From NCBI RefSeq assembly GCF_006094695.1, contig NZ_CP035103.1, positions 1,612,001 through 1,676,000 of the forward strand: a DNA stretch of 64,000 bases, read 5' to 3'. Position 1 is the stretch's first letter; every line of letters starts with the position of its first letter. The notes under the pieces are model-generated. The model did no database searches. It saw nothing but the letters and a program-made list of their open reading frames with translations, and was not told the DNA's origin. A program made the position numbers and the translations under genes. The DNA comes from Kocuria rosea. GTDB lineage: Bacteria > Actinomycetota > Actinomycetes > Actinomycetales > Micrococcaceae. Shown here piece by piece: positions 25,728 through 34,785 of the stretch.

Positions 25728-26340
25728 GGTCTGTCGGTCAGAATTTCACCAGGAGTCAGTCATCAGTCGCGAGAACAGTTCGCCCCTCACCATCGGTGTC
25801 CGGGACCTCGAGCACCGCCCGGGGACGATGCGACGCCTGGAAGAAGTTGTGCCCGCGCCGGAGAACTTCGGCAACGCACTCATCGGCGCCCCGGAGGGCT
25901 CGGACATCGACCTGGACCTCCGGCTGGAATCCGTCCACGACGGGATCCTGGTGTCCGGCACGGCCGCCGTGGCCATCCACGGCGAGTGCAGCCGGTGCCT
26001 CGACCCGATCGACTACGATCTGGACGTCGACGTGCAGGAGCTCTACGTCTTCGACCCCGCCGCCGACGGCGGGGAGGACTCCGAGGACGACCAGATGTAT
26101 GAAGTTCAGGACGAGACCATCGACCTCGAGCCCATGCTTCGGGACGCAGTGATCACGCAGCTGCCGTTCCAACCGGTGTGCCGGGAGGACTGCCAGGGGT
26201 TGTGCGCCCAGTGCGGCGCGCGCCTGGAGGACGACCCGGGACACCACCACGAGGTGCTCGATCCTCGCTGGAGCGCCCTGTCGGGGCTGCTCGAGCAGGA
26301 CACCTCGACCCAGACGACCGAACCGAGAGAAGAGAGATAG
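25726..26340 (+). CDS. yceD: YceD family (DUF177) protein
   Basis: DUF177/YceD proteins are encoded before rpmF in most bacteria and are linked to 23S rRNA or large-subunit assembly. This one has the family core [10 protein letters not shown] and a second cysteine cluster [13 protein letters not shown], probably zinc-binding. The start is uncertain. The only in-frame ATG at the front (25726) overlaps the -10 of the apparent promoter. An AGGAG at 25751-25755 points to codon 25762, which is ATC, and conserved-looking sequence begins about there. I list the conventional ATG; the protein may really start at 25762. rpmF follows after 2 bp. Confidence 0.85.
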   Translation: MVCRSEFHQESVISRENSSPLTIGVRDLEHRPGTMRRLEEVVPAPENFGNALIGAPEGSDIDLDLRLESVHDGILVSGTAAVAIHGECSRCLDPIDYDLDVDVQELYVFDPAADGGEDSEDDQMYEVQDETIDLEPMLRDAVITQLPFQPVCREDCQGLCAQCGARLEDDPGHHHEVLDPRWSALSGLLEQDTSTQTTEPREER

Positions 26341-26342
26341 CC

Positions 26343-26546
26343 GTGGCTGTTCCGAAGCGGAAAATGTCCCGTGCCAACACCCGTGCACGCCGTTCGCAGT
26401 GGAAGGCGACCGCGCCCAAGCTGGTCAAGACCGTCGAGAACGGCAAGGTCACCTACAGCCTGCCGCACCAGGCGAAGGTCGTGACCGACTCCGCCGGCAC
26501 CGCGCTGTTCCTGGAGTACAAGGGCCGCAAGGTGGCCGACGCCTGA
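26343..26546 (+). CDS. rpmF: 50S ribosomal protein L32
   Basis: L32 (67 residues) is recognised from [16 protein letters not shown] after a GTG start at 26343. It has no CxxC pairs, so it is the zinc-free form. Two bases separate it from yceD, the classic yceD-rpmF pairing, and rnc follows after 5 bp. Confidence 0.95.
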   Translation: MAVPKRKMSRANTRARRSQWKATAPKLVKTVENGKVTYSLPHQAKVVTDSAGTALFLEYKGRKVADA

Positions 26547-26551
26547 CCACG

Positions 26552-27250
26552 GTGACCTCCACCGCGACACCTCAGGACCTGCTGGAGCGTCTCGGCGTCG
26601 ACATCGACGCCGGGACGCTTCGTCTTGCCCTGACCCACCGCTCCTACGCGTACGAGCACGAGGGGCAGGGCCACAACGAGCGGCTCGAGTTCCTCGGGGA
26701 CTCCGTGCTGGGTCTCGCGGTCACCGACGAGATCTTCCACCGCTACCCCGACGACTCCGAGGGCAACCTCGCGAAGATCCGCTCGGCCGTGGTCAGCACC
26801 CGCACGCTCGCCGACCTCGCCCGGTCCCTGGACGTGGGCCCCCACATCCGGCTGGGCAAGGGCGAGGTGCGCACCAACGGGCACGAGAAGGCCTCGATCC
26901 TCGCCGACACCATGGAGGCGCTGATCGGCGCCGTGTACGTGAGCACCGGCCTCGACGCGGCCCGGGCCTTCGTGCTGCGGCTCGTGGTGCCCCTGCTCGA
27001 GGACGGCTTCATGATGAGCGAGGGCCGGGACTGGAAGACCGAGATCCAGGAGCTGGCGGCGGCCCGCGCCCTGGGCCCCGTGCGCTACGCCGTGGAGGGC
27101 ACGGGCCCCGACCACGACCGCCGCTACGAGGCGCACGTGCTCGTCGGCGGTCAGGACCACGGCACGGGCACCGGCACCACCAAGAAGGAGGCCGAGCGCT
27201 CCGCCGCGGCGCAGGCCTACGCGACCCTGGTGGCCCGCCGCGGTGGCTGA
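26552..27250 (+). CDS. rnc: Ribonuclease III
   Basis: RNase III cleaves double-stranded RNA in rRNA and mRNA maturation. The 232-residue protein has the signature [12 protein letters not shown] (residues 42-53), the second acidic cluster [11 protein letters not shown], and a C-terminal double-stranded-RNA-binding domain (about 160-232, [14 protein letters not shown]). The GTG at 26552 has no strong ribosome-binding site, so translation is probably coupled to rpmF, which ends 5 bp upstream. Confidence 0.95.
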   Translation: MTSTATPQDLLERLGVDIDAGTLRLALTHRSYAYEHEGQGHNERLEFLGDSVLGLAVTDEIFHRYPDDSEGNLAKIRSAVVSTRTLADLARSLDVGPHIRLGKGEVRTNGHEKASILADTMEALIGAVYVSTGLDAARAFVLRLVVPLLEDGFMMSEGRDWKTEIQELAAARALGPVRYAVEGTGPDHDRRYEAHVLVGGQDHGTGTGTTKKEAERSAAAQAYATLVARRGG

Positions 27251-27270
27251 GCGCGCGCCCCGGAGCCCCC

Positions 27271-28212
27271 GTGCCTGAGCTGCCCGAGGTCGAGGTGGTC
27301 CGCCGCGGGGTGGAGCGCTGGGTGGTCGGCCGCCGGATCGAGTCCGTGCAGGTCCTGGACCCCCGCTCGGTGCGCCGCCACGAGCCCGGCCCCGTCTCCT
27401 TCGGCCACGAGCTCGACGGCGCGGTCGTGGCCGACGCGGTGCGCCGCGGCAAGTTCCTGTGGCTGCCGCTGACCGGGGCGGACGGCGCCCCGCCGCAGGA
27501 GGCGCTGCTGGTGCACCTGGGGATGAGCGGGCAGCTGCTGGTCAAGGACGCCGGGCTGCCCGACGAGAAGCACCTCAAGGTGCGGCTGGGCCTGTCCGAG
27601 CGCCCCGGCACCCCGGCGGAGCTGCGCTTCGTGGACCAGCGGATCTTCGGCGGCATGCTCCTCGACCGGCTCGTCCCCACCGACGACGGCGCCCCGGGCG
27701 GCCGTTCGGCCACGGGCGTCCCGCTGGTGCCCGCCCGGGCCGCCCACATCGCCCGGGACCCGCTGGACCCCGCCTTCGACGCGGAGCGCCTCCACGACCG
27801 GCTGCGCCGGCGCCGGACCGGGCTCAAGCGCGCGCTGCTGGACCAGGCGCTGGTCTCCGGGATCGGCAACATCTACGCGGACGAGGCCCTGTGGCAGGCG
27901 CGCCTGCACTGGGCGCGGCCCACCGACACGCTCCGGCGGCCCGAGACGCTGCGCCTTCTCGCGGCCGTCCGCGAGGTCATGGACCGCGCGCTGGCGGCCG
28001 GCGGGACGAGCTTCGACTCCCTCTACGTCAACGTCAACGGCGAGTCCGGCTACTTCGCCCGCTCCCTCTCCGCCTACGGCCGGGCCTCCCTGCCCTGCCC
28101 GCGCTGCGCGGAGGAGGGGCGTAGCACCCTGATCGTGCGGGAGCAGTTCATGAACCGCTCCTCCTACCGCTGCCCGGTCTGCCAGCGCACGCCCCGCAAC
28201 GCCCGGTTCTGA
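27271..28212 (+). CDS. mutM: Formamidopyrimidine-DNA glycosylase
   Basis: MutM (Fpg) removes 8-oxoguanine and formamidopyrimidines from DNA and nicks the abasic site. The catalytic Pro-Glu follows the initiator ([10 protein letters not shown]), and the helix-two-turn-helix YADEALWQA and the C-terminal zinc finger (CPRC ... CPVC) are present. Length is 313 residues. A 12-residue insert ([13 protein letters not shown]) in the middle is unusual. The start is GTG 27271, 20 bp after rnc. In many relatives smc follows soon after; here the alcohol dehydrogenase and olefin genes intervene. Confidence 0.95.
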   Translation: MPELPEVEVVRRGVERWVVGRRIESVQVLDPRSVRRHEPGPVSFGHELDGAVVADAVRRGKFLWLPLTGADGAPPQEALLVHLGMSGQLLVKDAGLPDEKHLKVRLGLSERPGTPAELRFVDQRIFGGMLLDRLVPTDDGAPGGRSATGVPLVPARAAHIARDPLDPAFDAERLHDRLRRRRTGLKRALLDQALVSGIGNIYADEALWQARLHWARPTDTLRRPETLRLLAAVREVMDRALAAGGTSFDSLYVNVNGESGYFARSLSAYGRASLPCPRCAEEGRSTLIVREQFMNRSSYRCPVCQRTPRNARF

Positions 28213-28295
28213 GACCGGGCACCCCGGGGACCCTTCCGCCGCACCCGTCCTTCTGGACCCATCCTTCTGTCCCCACACCCTCCGAGGAGCACCTC

Positions 28296-29339
28296 TTGCG
28301 CACCGTCAACGCCTACGCCGCCCCGTCCGCCGGCGCACCGCTGGTCCCGACCACTCTCGAGCGCCGGGACCTCGGCGCCCACGACGTCCTCATCGAGATC
28401 AAGTACGCCGGGATCTGCCACTCCGACCTGCACACCGTCCAGGGGGACTGGGGCCCCCAGCAGTACCCGCTGACCCCCGGGCACGAGATCGCCGGGATCG
28501 TCACCGAGGTCGGCGCCGGCGTCACCCGCCACGCGGTCGGCGACCGGGTCGGGGTCGGGTGCATGGTGAACTCCTGCGGCGAGTGCGCCAACTGCCGGGC
28601 CGGCGACGAGCAGTACTGCCTCGACGGCGCCGTGATGACCTACGGCGCCGAGGACCGCGACGGCACCGTCACCCAGGGCGGGTACTCCACCCACGTGGTG
28701 GTCACCGAGGACTTCGTGCTGCGCATCCCGGAGGGCATCGAGCTCGACGTCGCCGCGCCCCTGCTGTGCGCCGGCATCACCACCTTCTCCCCGCTGAACC
28801 ACTGGAAGGCCGGCCCCGGCAAGAAGGTCGCCGTCGTGGGTCTGGGCGGGCTGGGGCACCTGGGCGTGAAGATCGCCCACGCCATGGGCGCGGAGGTCAC
28901 GGTGCTCTCCCAGTCGCTGCGCAAGAAGGAGGCCGGGCTGGCCCTGGGCGCCGACGCCTACTACGCCACGAGCGACCCGCAGACGTTCGAGGAGCTGGCC
29001 GGGACCTTCGACCTGGTCCTCAACACGGTCAGCGCGAAGATCGACCTCGACGCCCACCTGTCGTTGCTGAACGTCAACGGGGCCATGGTCAACGTCGGCG
29101 CCCCGGCGGAGCCGCTGGACGTCAACGTGTTCTCGCTGCTGGCCAACCGCCGCACCTTCGCCGGGTCCATGATCGGCGGCATCGGGGAGACCCAGGAGAT
29201 GCTCGACTTCTGCGCCGAGCACGGGGTGGGCGCCGAGATCGAGGTCATCTCGGCCGAGCAGATCAACGAGGCCTACGAGCGGGTGCAGAACTCGGACGTG
29301 CGCTACCGGTTCGTGATCGACACCGCCACGCTGGTCTGA
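28296..29339 (+). CDS. Zinc-dependent NAD(P) alcohol dehydrogenase (AdhC/YahK type)
   Basis: The 347-residue medium-chain dehydrogenase keeps the catalytic zinc ligands Cys41 (GICHSD) and His63-Glu64 (GHE), the structural zinc cysteines 94, 97, 100 and 108, and a GLGGLGHLG nucleotide motif near residue 180. It belongs to the cinnamyl-alcohol/YahK branch that reduces aldehydes with NADPH. TTG 28296 follows GAGGAG. It is monocistronic between mutM and a strong hairpin. Its place beside the olefin cluster may be coincidental; it converges with oleD. Confidence 0.9.
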   Translation: MRTVNAYAAPSAGAPLVPTTLERRDLGAHDVLIEIKYAGICHSDLHTVQGDWGPQQYPLTPGHEIAGIVTEVGAGVTRHAVGDRVGVGCMVNSCGECANCRAGDEQYCLDGAVMTYGAEDRDGTVTQGGYSTHVVVTEDFVLRIPEGIELDVAAPLLCAGITTFSPLNHWKAGPGKKVAVVGLGGLGHLGVKIAHAMGAEVTVLSQSLRKKEAGLALGADAYYATSDPQTFEELAGTFDLVLNTVSAKIDLDAHLSLLNVNGAMVNVGAPAEPLDVNVFSLLANRRTFAGSMIGGIGETQEMLDFCAEHGVGAEIEVISAEQINEAYERVQNSDVRYRFVIDTATLV

Positions 29340-29350
29340 TCCCCGGCCCC

Positions 29351-29396
29351 GCGCACCCCCGGGGCGACCGCACGTGCGGCCGCCCCGGGGGTGCGC
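29351..29396. terminator. Long bidirectional hairpin between adh and oleD
   Basis: A perfect 16-bp stem (29351-29366 with 29381-29396) encloses a 14-nt loop that can itself pair (CCGCAC with GTGCGG). It lies between two convergent genes, so it probably ends transcription from both sides. Confidence 0.75.
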
Positions 29397-29441
29397 CGCG
29401 CGCAGACCGTCGACCGGCCCGCCGCCCGATGCGGCGGGGGA

Positions 29442-30617
29442 TCAGCGGGCGGCGGTGGACCCGGTGGCGGGCATCGGGGCGTCGTGGGCGCCCAGGGGGT
29501 GGGTCCGGTAGTACTCGGCCAGCCGCGCCATGCCCTCCTCGACCGTCACGGACGGCGTCCAGTCGAGCACCTCGCGGGTGCTCTGCTGCTCGAACCAGTG
29601 GGCCGTGGACATCTGCTCGGCCAGGAAGGCCGTCATCGGCGGCTCGTCCGTCCCCGGGCGGACCGCCCACACCTTCTCGATGACCGTGCCCGCGAGGCGG
29701 GCCAGGACGCCGGGGATCCTGCGCGTGGGCGGCTCCACGCCGGCCGCCCGGCAGAAACCCGCCACGAGCTCGCCCACGGTGCGGGGCTGGCCGTTCGTGA
29801 CCACCAGCGCCCGCCCGTGCGCCCACTCGATCCGCTCCAGCGCCCGCACGACCGCCTCGGCCGCGTTGTCCACGTAGGTGGTGTCGATCAGGGCCGCCCC
29901 GTGGTCCAGCAGCGGCAGCCGCCCCTTCGCGGCGCGGTCGACGATCCGCTCGACGAGCTGGGTGTCCCCGGGGCCCCACACGATGTGCGGGCGCACGGCC
30001 GTGACGCGCATCCCACGGCCGTCGGCCTCGAGCGCGAGCAGCTCGGCCGCGGCCTTGGACCGGGCGTAGTTGCCGCGGGCGTGCACGGGGTCGGCCGCCC
30101 GGGCGGGCTCGCCCACGATGGAGTCGCCCGTGTGGGCGACCGACGGCGAGGAGACGAACACCACGTTGTCCACGCCGGCCCGCCGCGCGGTCTCCAGGAC
30201 CACGCGGGTGCCGGTGACGTTGGTCAGCACGAACTCGTCCCAGTCCCCGGCGAAGGAGACCTTGGCGGCGAGGTGCACGACGTCGTCGACGCCCTCCATG
30301 GCCCGCGCCACGGCGTCCGGGTCCGTGACCGAGCCCAGGACCTCCTCGACGTTCGGCTGGTCGGCCAGCGGCGCGTGCCGGCGCTGGAGCAGCCGGACCG
30401 TCCAGTGGCGGGCGGCGAGCAGCCGCGCCACGTGCTCCCCGAGCATCCCGGAGGCGCCGGTGACGAGCACCGTCCGCCCGTCGCCGGACAGCTCCTGCCG
30501 CCCGCGCTCCACCTCGTGGCTGCCGGTGCCGGCCGGCGGGGCGCCCTCCGTCACGGAGGCGTCGTAGGCGGGGACCTTGTCGTCGTGCGTGCCGTCCTGG
30601 CGGTGCTTGCCGTTCAC
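29442..30617 (-). CDS. oleD: Olefin biosynthesis ketoreductase OleD
   Basis: OleD reduces the 2-alkyl-3-ketoacid made by OleA to the 2-alkyl-3-hydroxyacid with NADPH. The 391-residue protein is an extended short-chain dehydrogenase of the 3-beta-hydroxysteroid type: TGASGMLG at residues 53-60, Ser157 in VSSPS, and the Tyr184-x3-Lys188 pair (YARSK). The first 45 residues are a charged, low-complexity extension. The start is the GTG at 30617, which overlaps the oleBC stop (GTGA), so translation is coupled. The identification rests on both fold and cluster. Confidence 0.92.
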   Translation of the reverse strand: MNGKHRQDGTHDDKVPAYDASVTEGAPPAGTGSHEVERGRQELSGDGRTVLVTGASGMLGEHVARLLAARHWTVRLLQRRHAPLADQPNVEEVLGSVTDPDAVARAMEGVDDVVHLAAKVSFAGDWDEFVLTNVTGTRVVLETARRAGVDNVVFVSSPSVAHTGDSIVGEPARAADPVHARGNYARSKAAAELLALEADGRGMRVTAVRPHIVWGPGDTQLVERIVDRAAKGRLPLLDHGAALIDTTYVDNAAEAVVRALERIEWAHGRALVVTNGQPRTVGELVAGFCRAAGVEPPTRRIPGVLARLAGTVIEKVWAVRPGTDEPPMTAFLAEQMSTAHWFEQQSTREVLDWTPSVTVEEGMARLAEYYRTHPLGAHDAPMPATGSTAAR

Positions 30618-33364
30618 GGGTTCCTGATCCTTCCTCCGGCCAGGGCGTGCTCCGCCCATCCGGCCAGCAGGGCTCGGTCGATCTTGGAGTTGTGCCGGAT
30701 GTCGGTGGGGTGCTCGGGGACCACGAGCACGGCCGCGAGGTCCAGGCCCGTGGCCTCGCGCACGGCGGCGCGCACGGCACCGGAGAGCAGCGGGTCGGCG
30801 GGGCCCGGGCGCGGGGCCGCCGGGACGGTCTCCACGACGGCCACGGGCACCTGCGTGCCCGCCGGGCCGACCCCGACGACGGCGGTGCGGCCGACGCCGG
30901 GCACGGTCCGGGCCGCGTGCTCCGCGGCGACCGGCGTCAGCACGCCGCCGGCGGAGACGATGACGTGGGCGAGGCGGCCCTCGACCCACAGCCGCCCGGC
31001 GGCGTCGAAGTGCCCGACGTCCCCGGTGCGGTGCCAGCCGGGCAGCTGGGTGCTGAGGTGCTCCGTGTGCCAGAGCCTGTCGTAGCGGTCCTTGACGTGC
31101 GGGGCGCGGGCGACGATCTCGCCGGTGACCCCGGGCTCGGTGGTGATCCCGTCGTCGGGGACGCCGTCCGGGCCCAGGGCGGTGACCCCCAGCTCGGCGC
31201 CGTGCACGGCGGTGCCCACGCACACGCCGTTGCCGGCGCCGGCCACGGCGGATCCCGCGCTGTCCAGGCCGGCCTGCCGGATGGTCCCGAGGGTCACGTC
31301 CGTGAGGGGCAGCCCCTCGGTCATCCCGTAGGGGGTGTGCAGCGTCGCCGCGGGTACGAGTTCCTGCAGCTGCTCCAGGAGCGGCTCCGGGAGGGGTGCC
31401 CCGGCCGAGAGCACGAGCTCCACGAGCTCGAGCGCCCGCCGCTGCCCCTCGTCGAGCTCGTGCCGGGTCGCGAGGACGTTGGCGATCGCCGCGGGGGAGA
31501 GGAACACGGCCGTGGCCTGGATGGCCGAGGCGGCGTCGGCCAGGGCGCGGGCGGTGAGGGTCTTCGGCGCGGTCACGTCCATGTCCGGGGTCACGGACGT
31601 GGTGCCCATGGCGGGTCCCAGCAGCGCGAAGGGCGCGAAGCCCGCCACGAGCCCCGTGCCGGCGGCGAGCCCGTACGTGCCGCGCACGGCGTCCCGCATG
31701 GCGGAGAGCTGGCGGTGGGTGTAGACGACGCCCTTGGCAGGGCCCGTGGACCCGGAGGTGAACAGCACCGCGGCGTCCGCGTCCGGGTCCGGGGCGGGCA
31801 GGTCGGCGCGCGGTGCCGAGTCCAGCAGTGCGGGGACGTCGTGCGCCACGCCGAGGGCCCGGCGGGACACGGGGTCGAGGGCCTCGAGCGAGATCCGGGT
31901 GCCCGGCCAGCCGAGGGCCCGGCCGGCGACGAGCGCCCTGCGGATGCCCACGAGCCAGGCCGGGGCGGCCCCCCGCAGCGCCCGGGTGAGGCCCTTGGGG
32001 CCGAGCCCGGAGTCCGCCACGACGACGACGGCGCCGATGCGCAGGCACGCGTAGAGCAGCGCGGTGAGGTCGGAGCCCGGCGGCACCATGAGGCTCACGC
32101 GGTCCCCGGGGCGCACCCCGATGCCGGTGAGCCCCGCGGCGAGGCGGTCCACGCGGTCGGCGAGCTCCGCCCAGCTCAGGCTCGCCCGCACCGGGGCCGC
32201 GTGCGCCCCCGCGCCCGCGTCCCCGGAGGCGGGGGCCATGTCCACGACGGCGAGGCCGAGGTCGGCCCGCCGCGCGTCGAGCTCCGCGGGGAAGGGGACG
32301 TGCTCGCCGCGGGAGACGGCGCGCCGCTGCAGGTGCAGCTCGCGGCGGCGGGGGCCGGGGCCGAAGCGGTCCGCGAGCCAGGCCATCACCGGCGTCGCGA
32401 CGTCCCGGTCCTCGGGCAGCAGGTGCAGGGCTCCCTCGTAGCGGTGGACGTCGGCGTGCGGCATGCGGCGCACGAGGTCCTGCAGGTAGCGCTCCTGGAA
32501 CACGGGGTCGCCGATGCCCCACAGCAGCAGGGCGGGGACCTCGCGGGCGGCCACGCCGGCGGCGATCTGCTCGTAGCGGGCGTGCGAGGGGTGGTCCGGG
32601 GCGGCTGGGATGTCGGCCACGAAGTTGCGGATCGCCTCCCGCCGGGCGCGCGTGGCGTAGGGCGCCCGGTAGGCCGCCCGCACCTCGCGGGACAGGGACG
32701 GCTCCGCCAGTGCCAGGGCCACGTCGAGGAAGCTCGTGGTCCGCTCGGTGAGCAGCCCGTGCGCGGCCGGGGCCAGTGCCAGCCGCAGCGAGGCGGGGAT
32801 CCGCTCGGCGTTGTCGTGGTGGACGGCGGTGTTGGTGAGGATCGTGGCGCGGTGGACGTCCTGGTGCTCCAGGGCCCAGCCGGAGGACACGAGCCCGCCC
32901 CAGTCGTGGGCGAGGGTCACCACGGGGGCCTCGCTCGCGTCCAGGCCGAGCTCGGCCGTGAGGTCGCCCAGATCGCGGACCCGGTCGTCGAGGCGGCGGA
33001 AGAGCCCGGTCCGCTCGGAGAACCCCATGTCGAGCTGGTCCACGGCGATCACCCGCCAGGGGTTCGCGGGGTCCGTCCCGGCGGCCAGCACGTCGCGCCA
33101 CAGGTAGGACCAGGTGGGGTTGCCGTGCACGGCGAGGACCGTGCCCCGCGGGGTGAGGCCGGCGGCCTCCAGGGAGGCCGCGTTGTCGAGGACGTGCCAG
33201 CGGCGCCGCCGGCCGGGGACCGGCTCCACGGGGGCCGTCGAGGCCACCGTGACCGTGCGGGACCACGCCGGGTCCACCCCGGGCAGGGGGACCTCCGTCA
33301 TGGGCAGCCGCGCCGCGTCCGGCCCTCCGGGCTGCTGGGTCGTGGACGGTCGTGTGCGTGCCAT
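30614..33364 (-). CDS. oleBC: OleB-OleC fusion: beta-lactone decarboxylase and beta-lactone synthetase
   Basis: One 916-residue protein carries two olefin enzymes. Residues 1-340 are an alpha/beta hydrolase of haloalkane-dehalogenase type (oxyanion HGNPTWS at 80-86, nucleophile Asp154 in AHDWGG, Asp286, His314): OleB, which decarboxylates the beta-lactone to the cis-alkene. Residues about 350-916 are an acyl-CoA-synthetase-like OleC (LFTSGSTGPAKG at 534-545, TPYGMTEG, WHRTGD), which uses ATP to close the beta-lactone. Fused OleBC is known in Micrococcus and other actinobacteria. ATG 33364 has GAGGAG upstream; oleA precedes by 71 bp. Confidence 0.94.
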   Translation of the reverse strand: MARTRPSTTQQPGGPDAARLPMTEVPLPGVDPAWSRTVTVASTAPVEPVPGRRRRWHVLDNAASLEAAGLTPRGTVLAVHGNPTWSYLWRDVLAAGTDPANPWRVIAVDQLDMGFSERTGLFRRLDDRVRDLGDLTAELGLDASEAPVVTLAHDWGGLVSSGWALEHQDVHRATILTNTAVHHDNAERIPASLRLALAPAAHGLLTERTTSFLDVALALAEPSLSREVRAAYRAPYATRARREAIRNFVADIPAAPDHPSHARYEQIAAGVAAREVPALLLWGIGDPVFQERYLQDLVRRMPHADVHRYEGALHLLPEDRDVATPVMAWLADRFGPGPRRRELHLQRRAVSRGEHVPFPAELDARRADLGLAVVDMAPASGDAGAGAHAAPVRASLSWAELADRVDRLAAGLTGIGVRPGDRVSLMVPPGSDLTALLYACLRIGAVVVVADSGLGPKGLTRALRGAAPAWLVGIRRALVAGRALGWPGTRISLEALDPVSRRALGVAHDVPALLDSAPRADLPAPDPDADAAVLFTSGSTGPAKGVVYTHRQLSAMRDAVRGTYGLAAGTGLVAGFAPFALLGPAMGTTSVTPDMDVTAPKTLTARALADAASAIQATAVFLSPAAIANVLATRHELDEGQRRALELVELVLSAGAPLPEPLLEQLQELVPAATLHTPYGMTEGLPLTDVTLGTIRQAGLDSAGSAVAGAGNGVCVGTAVHGAELGVTALGPDGVPDDGITTEPGVTGEIVARAPHVKDRYDRLWHTEHLSTQLPGWHRTGDVGHFDAAGRLWVEGRLAHVIVSAGGVLTPVAAEHAARTVPGVGRTAVVGVGPAGTQVPVAVVETVPAAPRPGPADPLLSGAVRAAVREATGLDLAAVLVVPEHPTDIRHNSKIDRALLAGWAEHALAGGRIRNP

Positions 33365-33435
33365 GGTCGTGGGGCTCCTCGAGGGTGCGTCTCGTGCGGG
33401 GTGTCTCGGGCGGGCGCGGCGTCAGCGCCGGCGGT

Positions 33436-34461
33436 TCACCAGTCGATCTCCATGTAGGTCGCGTTGAGCCCGGAGCCCACGCCGAGCAGCAGCACGCGCT
33501 CGTCGGGCCGGAGCCGCTCGGCCTCCAGGGCGAGGGTCATCGGCAGCGCGGCGGCCGCGACGTTGCCCCAGAACGGGAAGGTCAGGGGGAACTTCTCCGG
33601 GTCGATCCCGACGTCCTGGAACAGCTTGTTGGTGTGGGACATGGAAACCTGGTGGCCGATGTAGCGGTCCATGTCCGCCCAGTCCCAGCCGTCCTCGTGC
33701 GCGTCGTGCCACGCGTCCGCGAGCAGTCCCACGCCGTGCTTGAGCAGCCCCGTGGCGTCGGTGTACATGCCGTCGAAGCCCCCGATGCACAGCCCGTGGT
33801 GCTCGGTCGCGGACCGGGTCACGGACCCCGCGATGCGGTGGCCCTCCGGGTGCCGGTCGGCGGGGCCGACCACGGCGGCGGCCGCGCCGCAGCCGAGGGT
33901 CAGGGTGGCGAACTCGCGCACCACGTCCGCCCGGGTCACGTCCGGGCCCTGCAGCCGCTCGTACGTCTCGCGGTGCCAGGGGGTCGGGTCCTCGCCGGCG
34001 ACGACGACGGCGTAGTCGATCGCGCCCGCGTCGATCATCGTGGACGCGATCGTGAGCCCGTTGACGAAGCCCAGGCACGCGTTGGTGACGTCGAAGTTCA
34101 GGGCGGAGGGGGCCAGGCCGAGCCGGTGGTGCACGGACACCGAGACCGCGGGCTCGTAGCCGTCGCGGGTCACCGAGGCGTTGATCAGGAGCCCCACCTG
34201 GTCCGGGCGCACGCCCGCGCGGGCGAGGGCCGCCTCGCCCGCCTCCACGGCGCCGTCGGTGAAGTGGCGCCCGGGGGCCCAGACGCGCCGCTCGTTGACG
34301 CCCGCGAGCCGCTCGAGCAGGCCCTTCGGCATCTTCAGCCGGGCGAACGTGTCCGCCAGGACCTCGTCGGCGTGGGACGAGGGCACCACCTCGTCCGCCT
34401 CGACCTTGGTGATGGCCAGGAGGGCGGCGTTGCGGTGACGGATCGAGGAATTACCGGTCAA
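33436..34461 (-). CDS. oleA: Olefin biosynthesis thiolase OleA
   Basis: OleA joins two fatty acyl-CoAs head to head by a non-decarboxylative Claisen condensation, giving a 2-alkyl-3-ketoacid. The 341-residue protein is a FabH/thiolase relative with Cys129 (TNACLG), His270 (IGHQVS) and Asn300 (FWGNVA); the spacing between these three nearly matches that of characterised OleA. It starts with TTG at 34461, where the family's start resembles GNSSIRHRNAALL. It is first in the oleA-oleBC-oleD operon, with a -10-like TAGACT about 90 bp upstream. Confidence 0.93.
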   Translation of the reverse strand: MTGNSSIRHRNAALLAITKVEADEVVPSSHADEVLADTFARLKMPKGLLERLAGVNERRVWAPGRHFTDGAVEAGEAALARAGVRPDQVGLLINASVTRDGYEPAVSVSVHHRLGLAPSALNFDVTNACLGFVNGLTIASTMIDAGAIDYAVVVAGEDPTPWHRETYERLQGPDVTRADVVREFATLTLGCGAAAAVVGPADRHPEGHRIAGSVTRSATEHHGLCIGGFDGMYTDATGLLKHGVGLLADAWHDAHEDGWDWADMDRYIGHQVSMSHTNKLFQDVGIDPEKFPLTFPFWGNVAAAALPMTLALEAERLRPDERVLLLGVGSGLNATYMEIDW

Positions 34462-34785
34462 GGTCTCTGGCTTTCGTTAGGGTCTCGCCGACGCCCCGGC
34501 CCGCCCACGGAGGGCGCGGTCGCGGGGAGGGCAGGTCGTGCTGGTCGCGGTCAGTCTACCGGCCGGTTCCGCGGCGCCGGCCGGGGCCCGGCCGTTTCTC
34601 TGTAGGCTGATCATCTTCTCCGCTCCTCGTCCCCGCTCCTCGTCTCCGCCCGCGCCCGCTCCGGGCGGGCCGGCGCTCCCTCCGGTGCGCGGCGCCCGGC
34701 CGGCGGCCGCGGGGCCGTCGGGGCGCGCGAGTACAGTGGTGGCGACCCCCTGCCCGCCACGCCCACCCCAGGAGACCGGACACCC
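34462..34785. other. 324-bp divergent promoter region between oleA and smc
   Basis: No gene is visible here. Candidate -10 hexamers are TAGACT on the minus strand (34553-34558, for oleA, leader about 85 nt), TACAGT on the plus strand (34732-34737, for smc, leader about 40 nt) and TAGGCT on the plus strand (34603-34608), which would give an unexplained start near 34615. None has a convincing -35. Confidence 0.45.
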
